Source: Gammaproteobacteria bacterium HGW-Gammaproteobacteria-11 (lineage in GTDB: Bacteria; Pseudomonadota; Gammaproteobacteria; Pseudomonadales; Pseudomonadaceae). Taken from it: a DNA stretch of 64,000 bases. The notes under the pieces were generated by a model. It ran no database searches and was not told the DNA's origin. It saw only the letters and a program-made list of their open reading frames with translations. Positions within the stretch are counted from its first letter, which is position 1. Each line of letters starts with the position of its first letter. Shown piece by piece: positions 43,640-53,211 of the stretch. A program made the position numbers and the translations under genes. The stretch lies in contig PGZJ01000003.1 of the NCBI GenBank assembly GCA_002840055.1, positions 124,001 through 188,000 on the forward strand, given 5' to 3'.

Positions 43640-44803
43640 TCAGATGTAGATCGCCTCCAACGGTGGGAAGCCGTTGAACTCGATGGCGCTGTAGCTGGTG
43701 GTGTAAGCACCGGTAGACAGCCAGTATAGGCGGTCGCCGATAGCCAGGTTCAGGGGCATGCCGTACTTGTAGTTTTCATACATGATGTCGGCGCTGTCGC
43801 AGGTCGGGCCGGCGATCACGGCTTCTTCCAGTTCGCCCTGCTTTTCGGTCCAGATCGGGAACTTGATGGATTCATCCATGGTTTCGATCAGGCCGGAGAA
43901 CTTGCCCACATCGGTGTAGACCCAGCGCTCCAGAGCGGTATGCGACTTGCGTGAGACCAGCACCACTTCACTGACCAGAATACCGGCGTTGGCGATCAGA
44001 GAACGACCCGGCTCAAGAATGATCTCCGGCAGTTCGTCACCAAAGTCTTCCTGCAGGAAGCGGGTAATTTCCTCGGCATAGGTCTTCAGGGTGTTGGTCT
44101 TGGTGATGTAGTTGGCCGGGAAGCCACCACCCATGTTGATCATTTTCAGGCTGATGCCATCTTCTTCCTTGAGACGCTCGAAGATCACCTTGACCTTGGC
44201 AATCGCGGCATCCCAGGCGCCGATGTCACGCTGCTGTGAACCGACGTGGAAGGAGATGCCATAGGGCACCAGACCCAGTTCACGGGCCAATACCAGCAGA
44301 TCCATGGCCATATCGGTCTGACAGCCGAACTTGCGCGACAGCGGCCAGTCAGCCGTGGTCGAGCCTTCGGTCAGGATGCGCACATAGATCTTCGAACCCG
44401 GGGCGGCCTTGGCGATATTGCGCAGGTCGGCTTCGGAGTCTGTGGCATACAGCCGTACGCCTTTCTCGTAGAAGGCGCGGATGTGCTTGGACTTCTTGAT
44501 GGTGTTGCCAAAGCTGATCTGCTCCGGTTTGACACCAATGGCCAGGACTTTCTCAAGCTCGTAAATAGAAGCGATATCGAAGTTCGACCCTTTGCTTTTC
44601 AGCAGGTTGAGCACTTCGTTGGCCGGATTGGCCTTGACTGCGTAATAGATGTTGCCAAAGGGAAAGCCTTCAACCAGCTCGTCGTAGGCACGGTCGATGG
44701 TTTTCAGGTCAACGACCAGAAAGGGGGTTTCGTGCTGATCAGCGCACTGCTTGATGCGGCTGAAGGTGTCACGGTCGAAATATTCATCCATCTTGATAGG
44801 CAT
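43640..44803 (-). CDS. speC: Ornithine decarboxylase (fold III, PLP-dependent)
   Basis: 387 residues, the length of Pseudomonas SpeC. The PLP lysine is K57 in YYAVKANP; GISFHVGSQ, NMGGGFPANY, EPGRSLIANAG and GPTCDSADIM carry the remaining cofactor and active-site residues, including the catalytic Cys. It decarboxylates ornithine to putrescine in the cytoplasm. A lysine-accepting variant is possible, since the two activities differ by few residues. A GGAG lies before the start. It is monocistronic. Confidence 0.92.
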   Translation of the reverse strand: MPIKMDEYFDRDTFSRIKQCADQHETPFLVVDLKTIDRAYDELVEGFPFGNIYYAVKANPANEVLNLLKSKGSNFDIASIYELEKVLAIGVKPEQISFGNTIKKSKHIRAFYEKGVRLYATDSEADLRNIAKAAPGSKIYVRILTEGSTTADWPLSRKFGCQTDMAMDLLVLARELGLVPYGISFHVGSQQRDIGAWDAAIAKVKVIFERLKEEDGISLKMINMGGGFPANYITKTNTLKTYAEEITRFLQEDFGDELPEIILEPGRSLIANAGILVSEVVLVSRKSHTALERWVYTDVGKFSGLIETMDESIKFPIWTEKQGELEEAVIAGPTCDSADIMYENYKYGMPLNLAIGDRLYWLSTGAYTTSYSAIEFNGFPPLEAIYI

Positions 44804-45448
44804 GGCTTCGGCTCCAAAGCAAAAAGTTCCGGATTGAGCCGCGTGAGGACAGGACGATCAGATGCAGGGCAGACAAGTGCATCCCCTCACCCTCTTTATG
44901 CAAAGAGAGGACGGGGATGCGCTTTCCGACGGAAGCGCTTCCGAACATGCAAGGCCAGCACACAACCCAAGGGGTGCGAACGTCTGATCAGTATCCCCAC
45001 TTTGGTTCGCCTACTTCCCAAGGCGTGCGCCGAAAGCAATAAGTCCGGAAAACCGGTCTTGCTGTCTCGTCGTCAGTACTTGAGCCGTATGGATCGTGCC
45101 AGCCTCAACGTTCGGGTCGCACCATAAAACCAAGTGACGTCAGGGTCAATAGGGACAGATCAATTAATCCAGTCTCCCAGCGGGAGATGACAGTCAGTCG
45201 ACCACCATTGTGTTTTTTGAGTGCCAATCAGTCACATGGTTCAGTCGCATGGCGCTATCACAGCCTGCCCGGTCCAGTAGCAGGCATACCACGCACCAAA
45301 GAAGAGCGGCGCACCGAAATTGCACATGAGCGGGGCGCAAGCCCCGTGGAGTGACGCCCTCAACCTTCTCTCAGGAATACAGGATAAAAAATATAACCAT
45401 TTGTTTATATTGGTTTTTATTTGATCAGACAGGGGCCCATGGTTGAGC
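44804..45448. other. Intergenic region between speC and the allophanate hydrolase promoter
   Basis: No gene is seen in this stretch. It holds a palindromic element (44879-44938), a TGACGTCA palindrome (45135-45142), small inverted repeats TCTCCC/GGGAGA (45173-45187) and CGGGGC/GCCCCG with a GCAA loop (45331-45346), and three GCAC motifs (45293, 45311, 45321) that could be NtrC half-sites for the sigma-54 promoter downstream. The last 90 bases are AT-rich (around 45385-45425), as expected near an IHF site or promoter. Confidence 0.6.
44879..44938. repeat. Palindromic REP-like element
   Basis: GCATCCCC and GGGGATGC enclose CCTCTTT/AAAGAG, giving a long hairpin; an overlapping second hairpin follows (GCGCTTTCC, GAC, GGAAGCGC). 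It lies in the leader of speC and looks like a dispersed extragenic palindrome, but only this copy is in the window. Confidence 0.5.
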
Positions 45449-45464
45449 TGGCACAGTTTCTGCT
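45449..45464 (+). promoter_or_regulatory. Sigma-54 promoter of the allophanate hydrolase gene
   Basis: TGGCACAGTTTCTGCT matches the TGGCACRNNNNTTGCW consensus with one deviation; GG (45450-45451) and GC (45462-45463) are 10 bases apart as required. The predicted transcription start is near 45475, 38 bases before the ATG. Nitrogen control through NtrC is expected. Confidence 0.8.
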
Positions 45465-45470
45465 CAGTGA

Positions 45471-45482
45471 CTTGTATACAAG
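45471..45482. promoter_or_regulatory. GntR-family operator overlapping the transcription start
   Basis: CTTGTATACAAG is a perfect 12-bp palindrome of the TTGTATACAA type bound by FCD-subfamily GntR regulators. It covers the predicted start site of the sigma-54 promoter, so the GntR protein encoded at 47315 probably represses here. Confidence 0.7.
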
Positions 45483-45512
45483 ACCTCTATCTGATCATTT
45501 ACAGGAGCAGGC

Positions 45513-47294
45513 ATGACACCCCAGGTCGGCTGGACACTTTTCGACTGGTCACAGGCTTACAAGGAAGCCCGCCTCAGCCCACGCGAAGCTCTAACGCAGG
45601 TGCTGGCCGCCTTTGATGACAAAGACCCGGCCTGGATTCACGTGGCCAGCCCTGCCGAACTGGAGCATCAACTGCAACAGCTTGATAGGTTGCCCAATGC
45701 TGCCAGCCTGCCGCTCTACGGCGTACCCTGCGTTATCAAGGACAACATTGATGTAGCAGGCCTGCCGACCACCGCCGCTTGCCCGGCCTACCGCTATATA
45801 GCTACAGAAGACGCCAGCAGTGTGGCCCGATTGCGTGCAGCCGGGGCCATTGTGCTGGCCAAGGCCAATCTCGACCAGTTTGCCACCGGCCTGGTTGGCA
45901 CCCGCTCGCCCTACGGCGCGGTACCCAACAGTTTCAATCCGGACTATATATCCGGCGGCTCCAGCTCCGGGTCAGCCGTCGCTGTGGCACGCGGGCTGGT
46001 GCCTTTCAGCCTGGGTACCGATACCGCCGGCTCGGGCCGGGTACCAGCTGGCTTCAACAACATTGTCGGCCTCAAACCGACCCGCGGGCGCTTCAGTATC
46101 AAAGGGGTGGTACCAGCCTGTCGCAGCCTGGATTGCGTGTCGATCTTTGCCCTCAGTGTCGAGGATGCCGAGACGGTTGCGGCTGTCATGCAGGGTTTTG
46201 ATCAGGCTGATGGCTATTCTCGTCAGGCGCCGGCCGCAGCACGTCTGATGCAACCAAAGCCGCGCTTTGCTATTCCCGATTCCCTGCCCTGGTTTGCCGA
46301 CCAGCAGGCCGAAGCGGCCTGGCAGGTCAGTCTGGACAAGCTTCAGGCCATGGGCGTTGAGCTGGTCAGCATTGATTTCAGCCCGATGCAGGCACTGGCG
46401 CAACTGCTTTATGGTGGCCCCTGGGTTGCCGAACGGCATGCCGCCGTGGCCGAGTTCATGGCTGCTCACGCCGAGCAGATGAATCCGGTGGTGCGCGGCA
46501 TCATTGCCCAGGCCGAAGGCTTTAGTGCCACCGACGCCTACCGCGCCGAGTACCGCCGTGCCGAACTGGCCCGGGAGATACAGACATTGATGCAGGGTGT
46601 GGACGCGCTGCTGGTGCCCACTTCACCACGTCATCCGACCCTGGCCGAGGTAGAAGCCGACCCGGTAAAGGTCAACAGTCAGTTGGGCACCTGGACCAAC
46701 TTCGTCAACCTCGCCGACTGCTGCGCCCTGGCCCTGCCCGCCGGACTGCGCACAGACGGCTTGCCCTTTGGCATTACCTTGATTGGTGCCGCCTGGCAGG
46801 ACAGCGCGCTGGCCGAGTTTGGTCGTCAGTGGCAAAGCAGCCAGCCCTGGCAGCGCGGCGCCACCGACCTGCCCTTGCCACCGCCACCCATGACCGGCGT
46901 ACCAGCCGGACATGTGCGCCTGGCCGTGGTTGGTGCCCATCTCTCTGGCATGCCGTTGAACAGCCAACTGATCGAGCGGCATGCGCGCCTGGTGGAGAGC
47001 ACCCGCACCGCTGATGGCTACCGCCTCTATGCCCTGCCCAACACCCAGCCACCTAAACCCGGATTGATTCGCAGCCAGCAGGGTGCAGCGATTCTGGTTG
47101 AACTCTGGGATATGCCGGTACAGCACTTTGGCAGCTTTGTTGCCCTGATTCCGGCGCCGCTGGGCATCGGCACCCTGACCCTGGAAGACGGTCGTGAGGT
47201 TAAAGGCTTTATCTGTGAAGGGGCGGCCATTGAGGGCGCCACCGATATCACTGAACTGGGTGGCTGGCGCGCTTTTATCGCCAGCCGCAGCTGA
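45513..47294 (+). CDS. atzF: Allophanate hydrolase
   Basis: 593 residues, preceded by AGGAG. An amidase-signature domain (about residues 1-440) has the Ser-cisSer-Lys set K76, S150 and S174 (VIKDNID, GGSSSGSA, DTAGSGR), with spacings equal to those of AtzF. A second, C-terminal domain (about 465-590: VVGAHLSGMPLN, LYALPNTQPPKPGL) is the allophanate-hydrolase-specific one that acts on the decarboxylated product. It converts allophanate to ammonia and CO2. No urea carboxylase gene is in the window. It lies upstream of a GntR gene and urtABCDE. Confidence 0.92.
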   Translation: MTPQVGWTLFDWSQAYKEARLSPREALTQVLAAFDDKDPAWIHVASPAELEHQLQQLDRLPNAASLPLYGVPCVIKDNIDVAGLPTTAACPAYRYIATEDASSVARLRAAGAIVLAKANLDQFATGLVGTRSPYGAVPNSFNPDYISGGSSSGSAVAVARGLVPFSLGTDTAGSGRVPAGFNNIVGLKPTRGRFSIKGVVPACRSLDCVSIFALSVEDAETVAAVMQGFDQADGYSRQAPAAARLMQPKPRFAIPDSLPWFADQQAEAAWQVSLDKLQAMGVELVSIDFSPMQALAQLLYGGPWVAERHAAVAEFMAAHAEQMNPVVRGIIAQAEGFSATDAYRAEYRRAELAREIQTLMQGVDALLVPTSPRHPTLAEVEADPVKVNSQLGTWTNFVNLADCCALALPAGLRTDGLPFGITLIGAAWQDSALAEFGRQWQSSQPWQRGATDLPLPPPPMTGVPAGHVRLAVVGAHLSGMPLNSQLIERHARLVESTRTADGYRLYALPNTQPPKPGLIRSQQGAAILVELWDMPVQHFGSFVALIPAPLGIGTLTLEDGREVKGFICEGAAIEGATDITELGGWRAFIASRS

Positions 47295-47314
47295 GCCGCG
47301 GCGACAAGGGACTG

Positions 47315-48049
47315 ATGATGAACGCCACACCACGCCAGCCAGGATCGGCACCCGAACGGATCAACCTGACCGAGCAGGTGTACCGGGAATTGAAGCGGCG
47401 CATTTTCAATTACCAACTGCTGCCCGGTGAGCGCTTCAGTGAGAGTGCACTGGCCGAACTGCTCAGCGCCAGCCGCACGCCGGTACGCGAGGCCCTCAGC
47501 CGCTTGCAAAGCGAAGGCTTCGTTGAGGTGTTCTTCCGCAGCGGTTGGCAGGTCAAGCCCTTTGACTTCAACCAGTACGAGCAACTCTACGATGTACGCA
47601 TTGCTCTGGAACTGGCGGCAGTCAAGGCGCTCGGCCAAGCTGCCGTGGCAGAACGCCTGGCCGATCAGATTGCCATCTGGATGGTTGCGCCGGACCAACG
47701 TCTGAGTGATGGCGAGACAGTCTGCACGCTGGATGAGCGCTTTCACCAGCGCCTGGTTGAAGCCACCGGCAATCAGGAAATGGCACGCATTCACCACGAT
47801 GTAACCGAACGCCTGCGCATTGTCAGACACCTGGATTTCAGTCAGCAGCCACGCATTGCCATCACCTATGAGGAGCATGCGCGCATTCTGCGCCTGTTGC
47901 TGGCCGGTGAGACCGAGCATGCCGCCGCCTGTCTGCAGCAACATATCGAGGACAGCAAGGCAGAAGTACACAAGATCACCCTGCAAATGATCACGCAGGC
48001 GCGACAAACCCAGTTCAACAGCCGGCGGCAGATCAATGCCGACAGCTGA
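47315..48049 (+). CDS. GntR-family (FCD) regulator of the allophanate/urea genes
   Basis: 244 residues. The N-terminal winged helix reads LTEQVYRELKRRIF, SESALAELLSASRTPVREAL and LQSEGFVEV. The FCD ligand domain follows (about residues 95-220), with the metal-binding D/H residues in FHQRLVEATGN and YEEHARILRLL. It starts 20 bases after atzF, so it is co-transcribed. The CTTGTATACAAG palindrome in front of atzF is the likely operator. The effector could be allophanate or a related ureide. Confidence 0.87.
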   Translation: MMNATPRQPGSAPERINLTEQVYRELKRRIFNYQLLPGERFSESALAELLSASRTPVREALSRLQSEGFVEVFFRSGWQVKPFDFNQYEQLYDVRIALELAAVKALGQAAVAERLADQIAIWMVAPDQRLSDGETVCTLDERFHQRLVEATGNQEMARIHHDVTERLRIVRHLDFSQQPRIAITYEEHARILRLLLAGETEHAAACLQQHIEDSKAEVHKITLQMITQARQTQFNSRRQINADS

Positions 48050-48214
48050 ATACGAAGGTCTGGCTGCAGTGAAGACCAGACCCGCAACAGGGCCGATGCT
48101 CCGTAGGCTGCCGCAGTACGACAGCCAGGAAAACTCGACCGGCATGACACCCGAGCCTGGATACCTGAGATTTCTCACAAGGTTGAATAACGTTAAAACA
48201 ATGGAGATGTACAG

Positions 48215-49510
48215 ATGAAACTCAACACACTGGTAAAGCAGGTAGGCGCCCTTGGCGTGGCCTGCAGCATGGCGTTCGGCGCGCTGACCGCGCAGGCTGA
48301 GACCATCAAGGTCGGCGTTCTGCATTCCCTGTCCGGCACCATGGCAATTTCCGAAACCACGCTGAAAGACACCATGTTGATGCTGATCGAAGAGCAGAAC
48401 AAGAAGGGCGGTCTGCTCGGCCGACAGCTGGAAGCGGTGGTGGTTGACCCAGCATCCGACTGGCCGCTGTTCGCTGAACGCACCCGCGAACTGCTGGAGC
48501 AGCACCAGGTAGATTCGATCTTCGGTTGCTGGACCTCGGTATCGCGTAAGTCGGTTCTGCCGGTGATTGAAGAGCTGAATGGCATTCTGTTCTACCCGGT
48601 TCAATACGAAGGTGAAGAGTCTTCACGCAACGTGTTCTACACCGGCGCTGCACCGAATCAGCAGGCCATTCCGGCGGTTGACTATCTGCGCGACGAAATC
48701 GGCGTTGAGCGCTGGGTCCTGGCCGGTACCGACTACGTTTACCCGCGCACCACCAACCGTATCCTTGAAGCCTACCTGATGGCCAACGGCGTGGCTCAGG
48801 AAGACATCATGGTCAACTACACGCCCTTTGGTCACTCCGACTGGCAGAACATCGTTGCCGAAATCAAGCGCTTTGGCAGTGCCGGCAAGAAAACCGCTGT
48901 GGTCTCGACCATCAACGGCGACGCCAACGTGCCGTTCTACCGCGAACTGGGTAACCAGGGCGTATCCGCCGAGGATATTCCGGTCGTAGCCTTCTCCGTG
49001 GGTGAAGAAGAGCTGTCCGGTATCGACACAACACCGCTGGTCGGCCACATGGCTGCCTGGAACTACTTCATGAGCGAAGAGACCCCGGAAAACGAAGCCT
49101 TTATCAACACCTGGCACGCCTTTACCGGCGACACTGATCGTGTCTCCAATGACCCGATGGAAGCCCATTACATTGGCTTCAACATGTGGGTTCAGGCCGT
49201 TGAGAAAGCTGGCACTACTGATGTCGACAAGGTCATCGAAGCCATGGTCGGCATTGAAGTACCCAACCTGACTGGCGGTGTCAGCACCATGCTGCCCAAC
49301 CACCACATCACCAAGCCGGTTCTGATTGGCGAAATTCAGGCGGACGGCCAGTTCCTGACTGTATCCCGTACCGATGATCTGGTGCCCGGCGATGCCTGGT
49401 CCGACTACCTGGAAGGCAGCAAGGACCTCATTTCCGACTGGACCGCCCCCATCAGCTGCGGCAACTACAACACAGTGACCAATACCTGCATGGGCACTAC
49501 CGCCGAGTAA
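48215..49510 (+). CDS. urtA: Urea ABC transporter, substrate-binding protein
   Basis: 431 residues with a signal peptide ending at AQAE. IKVGVLHSLSGTMAISE, FYPVQYEGEESSRNVFY, NYTPFGHSDWQ and NDPMEAHYIGFNMW are hallmark stretches of UrtA, the periplasmic urea binder. GGAG precedes the start. It heads the urtABCDE set and is followed by a hairpin that may limit read-through, giving more binder than membrane parts. Confidence 0.95.
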   Translation: MKLNTLVKQVGALGVACSMAFGALTAQAETIKVGVLHSLSGTMAISETTLKDTMLMLIEEQNKKGGLLGRQLEAVVVDPASDWPLFAERTRELLEQHQVDSIFGCWTSVSRKSVLPVIEELNGILFYPVQYEGEESSRNVFYTGAAPNQQAIPAVDYLRDEIGVERWVLAGTDYVYPRTTNRILEAYLMANGVAQEDIMVNYTPFGHSDWQNIVAEIKRFGSAGKKTAVVSTINGDANVPFYRELGNQGVSAEDIPVVAFSVGEEELSGIDTTPLVGHMAAWNYFMSEETPENEAFINTWHAFTGDTDRVSNDPMEAHYIGFNMWVQAVEKAGTTDVDKVIEAMVGIEVPNLTGGVSTMLPNHHITKPVLIGEIQADGQFLTVSRTDDLVPGDAWSDYLEGSKDLISDWTAPISCGNYNTVTNTCMGTTAE

Positions 49511-49522
49511 GCGGCTTAAACG

Positions 49523-49550
49523 CCCCCGGTCCAGTTTGGATCGGGGGTTT
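49523..49550 (+). terminator. Attenuating hairpin between urtA and urtB
   Basis: CCCCCGGTCC and GGATCGGGGG (one G-T pair) with a 5-base loop, followed by TTT. It lies in the 75-base gap and probably acts as a partial terminator or mRNA stabiliser for urtA. Confidence 0.65.
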
Positions 49551-49585
49551 CCAGCCTTTGAACACGGACAGTCGAGATCGGCACC

Positions 49586-51232
49586 ATGACCCGTTTCAAC
49601 CGCCACAGTATCTGGCACCTGCCAGCCCTTTTCTGCCTCTGGGTCATGCTTCTTGTCCCGGCAGGCGCCGCCTTGGCCGATGAGGCCGAAGCCGAAGCCG
49701 AACAACCGGTCAGCGTCGACACGCTGATACAACAACTGGTGCAGGGCAACCTGCCGCAGCGCACACGCACCATTGAGTTGCTGGCCAGCAAGGACGATGA
49801 CCGTATCATCGGCATTTTCAATGCCCTGGCCGATGGCAAGCTGCTTGCCGACCGCAACACGCCGGCCAGGGTAGCCATACGCGCCGACCGCAACACCCTG
49901 GATGCACTGACCGGCGAAGCCCTTGAAGAGTCCGCGCTCAGTGGTCTGCGGCGCGTCCCGGTAAACAATGCCCAGCGCACCCGCCTGCGCGGTCTGCTGG
50001 CTGAGCTGAACCTGACACACGACAATGCCGACCTGCGTTATCAGGCGGTTCAACGCTTTATCCGCGATGGCATGGACAGCAACAGCATGGCGTTGCTGGT
50101 TGCCCATCAACAACAGGAAGAAGTCGGTCGGGTACTCGATGCGATTGAAACCGCCATCGCCCTGTATCAGATCCAAAGCCCGGAGCCGGAGATACGCCAG
50201 AGCGCCATCGAAACCCTCAGTGGCTCGCTGGAATCCGAAGCCCGCATTGCCCTGAACCGTGTCACCGAACAGGACAGCGAGCCGGCCCTGCGCGCCGCTG
50301 CCACTGAAGCGCTGCAGTCAATTCAGGGCAAAATCCGTTTCTATCGCTTTGTCGAGAACCTGTTCTTTGGGCTGAGCCTGGGCTCGGTGCTGTTACTGGC
50401 GGCCATTGGTCTGGCCATTACTTTTGGCGTCATGGGTGTCATCAACATGGCCCATGGCGAGCTGATCATGATTGGCGCCTACACCACCTGGGGCGTGCAG
50501 GTTCTCTTTCCCGGACTGATCGAGTGGAGCCTGCTGATTGCCATCCCCAGTGCCTTTCTGATTGCCGGGCTGGTCGGCATTCTGATCGAGCGCGGGGTTA
50601 TCCGCTTTCTCTATGGCCGGCCGCTGGAAACCTTGCTGGCCACCTTTGGTTTGAGCCTGGTATTGCAGCAGGCGGTCCGCAGCCTGTTCGGTCCGCTGAA
50701 CCGCTCGGTCACCTCGCCGGAATGGATCAGCGGCACCCTGACCCTGAATCCGGTGTTGTCCCTGACCTATACCCGTCTGTATATCCTGCTGTTCGGGCTG
50801 ATGGTGTTCTTTGCCCTGCTGCTGGTAATGAAGCGCACCACCCTGGGCCTCAAGGTCCGCGCCGTATCGCAGAACCGTGCCATGGCCCGCGCCGTAGGGG
50901 TGCGCTCGAACTGGATAGACGCTCTGACCTTTGGCCTGGGCTCGGGTATTGCCGGCGTGGCCGGTGTGGCCCTGTCGCAGATCACCAACGTCGGCCCGAA
51001 TCTGGGTCAGGCCTACATTATCGACTCTTTCATGGTGGTGGTGTTCGGCGGTGTCGGCAACCTCTGGGGCACGCTGGTCAGTGCCATGAGCCTGGGGCTG
51101 ATCAACAACTTCCTGGAACCCTATGCGGGCGCCATGCTGGCCAAGGTGCTGGTGCTGATCATGCTGATTCTGTTCATTCAGAAAAAGCCCAAGGGACTCT
51201 TCCCGCAAAAGGGACGTGCGGCCGCGGACTGA
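49586..51232 (+). CDS. urtB: Urea ABC transporter, permease UrtB
   Basis: 548 residues. After a signal-like segment, residues about 45-245 form a helical, HEAT-like periplasmic domain, normal for proteobacterial UrtB. Then comes the LivH-type permease (about 250-545) with GLAITFGVMGVINMAHGELI and GLGSGIAGVAGVALSQITNV. It pairs with UrtC to form the channel. Followed by urtC after 43 bases. Confidence 0.93.
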   Translation: MTRFNRHSIWHLPALFCLWVMLLVPAGAALADEAEAEAEQPVSVDTLIQQLVQGNLPQRTRTIELLASKDDDRIIGIFNALADGKLLADRNTPARVAIRADRNTLDALTGEALEESALSGLRRVPVNNAQRTRLRGLLAELNLTHDNADLRYQAVQRFIRDGMDSNSMALLVAHQQQEEVGRVLDAIETAIALYQIQSPEPEIRQSAIETLSGSLESEARIALNRVTEQDSEPALRAAATEALQSIQGKIRFYRFVENLFFGLSLGSVLLLAAIGLAITFGVMGVINMAHGELIMIGAYTTWGVQVLFPGLIEWSLLIAIPSAFLIAGLVGILIERGVIRFLYGRPLETLLATFGLSLVLQQAVRSLFGPLNRSVTSPEWISGTLTLNPVLSLTYTRLYILLFGLMVFFALLLVMKRTTLGLKVRAVSQNRAMARAVGVRSNWIDALTFGLGSGIAGVAGVALSQITNVGPNLGQAYIIDSFMVVVFGGVGNLWGTLVSAMSLGLINNFLEPYAGAMLAKVLVLIMLILFIQKKPKGLFPQKGRAAAD

Positions 51233-51275
51233 TTGTCCGCCGCCTTTCACTGCATTGAGTGATTGAGAGGGAAGT

Positions 51276-52373
51276 ATGCTGACCCAACGTTTGTTATTGA
51301 GTGATCGCGGTGGAATGCTGATTCTCGGCCTGGTCGTGCTGGCCGCGATCATTGTGCCGATCTGCAATCTGGCCCTGCCGACCGATTCACCCTTTTATGT
51401 CTCCAACTTTACCGTGGCGCTGCTCGGCAAGTTTCTGTGTTTTGCCCTGCTGGCCCTGTCGGTTGATCTGATCTGGGGCTACTGCGGCATCCTGTCCCTG
51501 GGCCATGGCGCATTTTTCAGTCTCGGCGGCTATGGCATGGGCATGTACCTGATGCGTCAGATCGGGGACCGTGGCGTCTATGGTCACCCTGAACTGATGG
51601 ACTTCATGGTGGTGCTGAACTGGGAAAAACTGCCCTGGTACTGGCAGGGCTTCGACATGTTCTGGTTTGCTGCGCTGATGATCCTGCTGGTGCCGGGCCT
51701 GCTGGCTCTGGTCTTTGGCTGGCTGGCCTTTCGCTCGCGGGTCACCGGGGTGTATTTTGCGATCATTACCCAGGCTCTGACCTATGCCCTGATGCTGGCT
51801 TTTTTCCGCAACGAGATGGGCTTTGGTGGCAACAACGGGCTGAATGATTTCAAGGATATCCTGGGCTTTTCGCTCAGCGCCCAAAGCACCCGCGCCGGGC
51901 TCTTTGTCGCCTCGGCCATCGCCCTGATCCTCGGCTATCTGGCCTGCCGCTATATTGTCACCTCGCGCATGGGCCGGGTAATCATAGCCATCCGCGACGC
52001 AGAGAGCCGCACCCGCTTCAGTGGCTATCAGGTTGAATCCTACAAGCTCTGGCTATTCGTATTTTCCGCCATGCTGGCGGGCGTTGCCGGGGCGCTCTAC
52101 GTGCCCCAGGTGGGCATCATCAACCCCGGCGAGTTCTCACCACTGAACTCCATCGAGATGGTCATCTGGGTCGCTACGGGCGGACGCGGCACGCTGTTCG
52201 GCGCAATTGTTGGTGCCTTCTCGGTCAACTATGCCAAGACCTTTTTCACCACCTTCTCACCGGAAACCTGGCTGTTCATCCTCGGCGGCCTGTTCGTGCT
52301 GGTCACGCTGCTGCTGCCCAGAGGTATTGTCGGCCTGTTTGATCGGTTGCTGCGCAAGGGAGACAAATCATGA
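51276..52373 (+). CDS. urtC: Urea ABC transporter, permease UrtC
   Basis: 365 residues of LivM type with about ten membrane helices. DLIWGYCGILSLGHGAFFSL, NNGLNDFKDILGFSL and GAIVGAFSVNYAKTFF are typical of UrtC. GAGAGGGAAG precedes the start, and the stop overlaps urtD by ATGA. Confidence 0.93.
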   Translation: MLTQRLLLSDRGGMLILGLVVLAAIIVPICNLALPTDSPFYVSNFTVALLGKFLCFALLALSVDLIWGYCGILSLGHGAFFSLGGYGMGMYLMRQIGDRGVYGHPELMDFMVVLNWEKLPWYWQGFDMFWFAALMILLVPGLLALVFGWLAFRSRVTGVYFAIITQALTYALMLAFFRNEMGFGGNNGLNDFKDILGFSLSAQSTRAGLFVASAIALILGYLACRYIVTSRMGRVIIAIRDAESRTRFSGYQVESYKLWLFVFSAMLAGVAGALYVPQVGIINPGEFSPLNSIEMVIWVATGGRGTLFGAIVGAFSVNYAKTFFTTFSPETWLFILGGLFVLVTLLLPRGIVGLFDRLLRKGDKS

Positions 52374-53206
52374 ACAGTCTGGATCAACTGCGCAGTACCT
52401 GGCGACGCGATCAGGTATTCGACTTCCTGCTGCCGCCACCCGCCTTCGAAAAGCCGGTGGACACCAGCCATGGGCCGATTCTGTATGTCGAGGATGTCAG
52501 CGTCAGCTTTGACGGTTTCAAGGCCTTGAACAATCTGAATCTGTATATCGATGACGGCGAACTGCGCTGCATCATCGGCCCCAATGGCGCCGGCAAGACC
52601 ACCATGATGGACGTTATCACCGGCAAGACCAAACCCGATACCGGCAGCATCTGGTTTGGTCAACGGACCAATCTGCTCAGGTTGTCAGAGCATGAGATCG
52701 CCCGTGGCGGCATTGGCCGCAAGTTCCAGAAACCGACCATTTTCGAGGCGCTGAGCGTATTCGAGAATCTGGAACTGGCGACGGCCTCGGACAAGTCAGT
52801 CTGGTACATCCTGCGCCGCGACCTGAGCGGCGAACAGCGTGACCGCATTGACGAGGTACTGGAGCTGATCGGCCTCAAGGAACTGGTCCAGCGCAACGCC
52901 GGCGAGCTGTCCCATGGCCAGAAGCAATGGCTGGAGATCGGCATGCTGCTGGTACAGAACCCGCGGGTGCTGCTGGTCGATGAGCCGGTCGCCGGCATGA
53001 CCGGTGAAGAGGTGGAGCATACCGCTGAACTGCTGACCTCCCTGGCCGGCCGTCACTCGGTGATTGTCGTTGAGCACGACATGGCCTTTGTGCGCTCCAT
53101 CGCGCGCAAGGTCACTGTCCTGCATCAGGGCTCGGTACTGGCCGAAGGCAGCATGGATCAGGTGCAAAACGATCCGCGCGTGATCGAAGTTTACTTGGGA
53201 GAATAA
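52370..53206 (+). CDS. urtD: Urea ABC transporter, ATPase UrtD
   Basis: 278 residues. Walker A GPNGAGKTT, ABC signature LSHGQKQWLEIGMLL, Walker B VLLVDEPVAGM and the H-loop VEHDM are present, as in LivG-type ATPases. A 50-residue N-terminal extension (RRDQVFDFLLPP) is usual for UrtD. Coupled to urtC and followed by urtE after 5 bases. Confidence 0.94.
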   Translation: MNSLDQLRSTWRRDQVFDFLLPPPAFEKPVDTSHGPILYVEDVSVSFDGFKALNNLNLYIDDGELRCIIGPNGAGKTTMMDVITGKTKPDTGSIWFGQRTNLLRLSEHEIARGGIGRKFQKPTIFEALSVFENLELATASDKSVWYILRRDLSGEQRDRIDEVLELIGLKELVQRNAGELSHGQKQWLEIGMLLVQNPRVLLVDEPVAGMTGEEVEHTAELLTSLAGRHSVIVVEHDMAFVRSIARKVTVLHQGSVLAEGSMDQVQNDPRVIEVYLGE

Positions 53207-53211
53207 CGGCC

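Noticed and set aside
44879-44938. Palindromic element considered as a riboswitch or T-box for speC
   Set aside because: It does not match any riboswitch consensus I know, and polyamine genes of this group are not known to carry one; it looks like an extragenic palindrome.
44246-45127. Plus-strand open frame running from inside speC into the gap
   Set aside because: Most of it is antisense to speC, and the rest runs through the palindromic element, giving low-complexity peptides such as PHPLYAKRGRG that are common shadows.
47027-48604. 525-codon open frame antisense to atzF, the GntR gene and urtA
   Set aside because: It crosses three supported genes and their gaps and shows no domain; treated as a shadow.
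48623-50176. 517-codon open frame antisense to urtA and urtB
   Set aside because: It mirrors well-supported urt genes codon for codon, has no ribosome-binding site or family motif, and is the usual shadow frame of GC-rich coding DNA.
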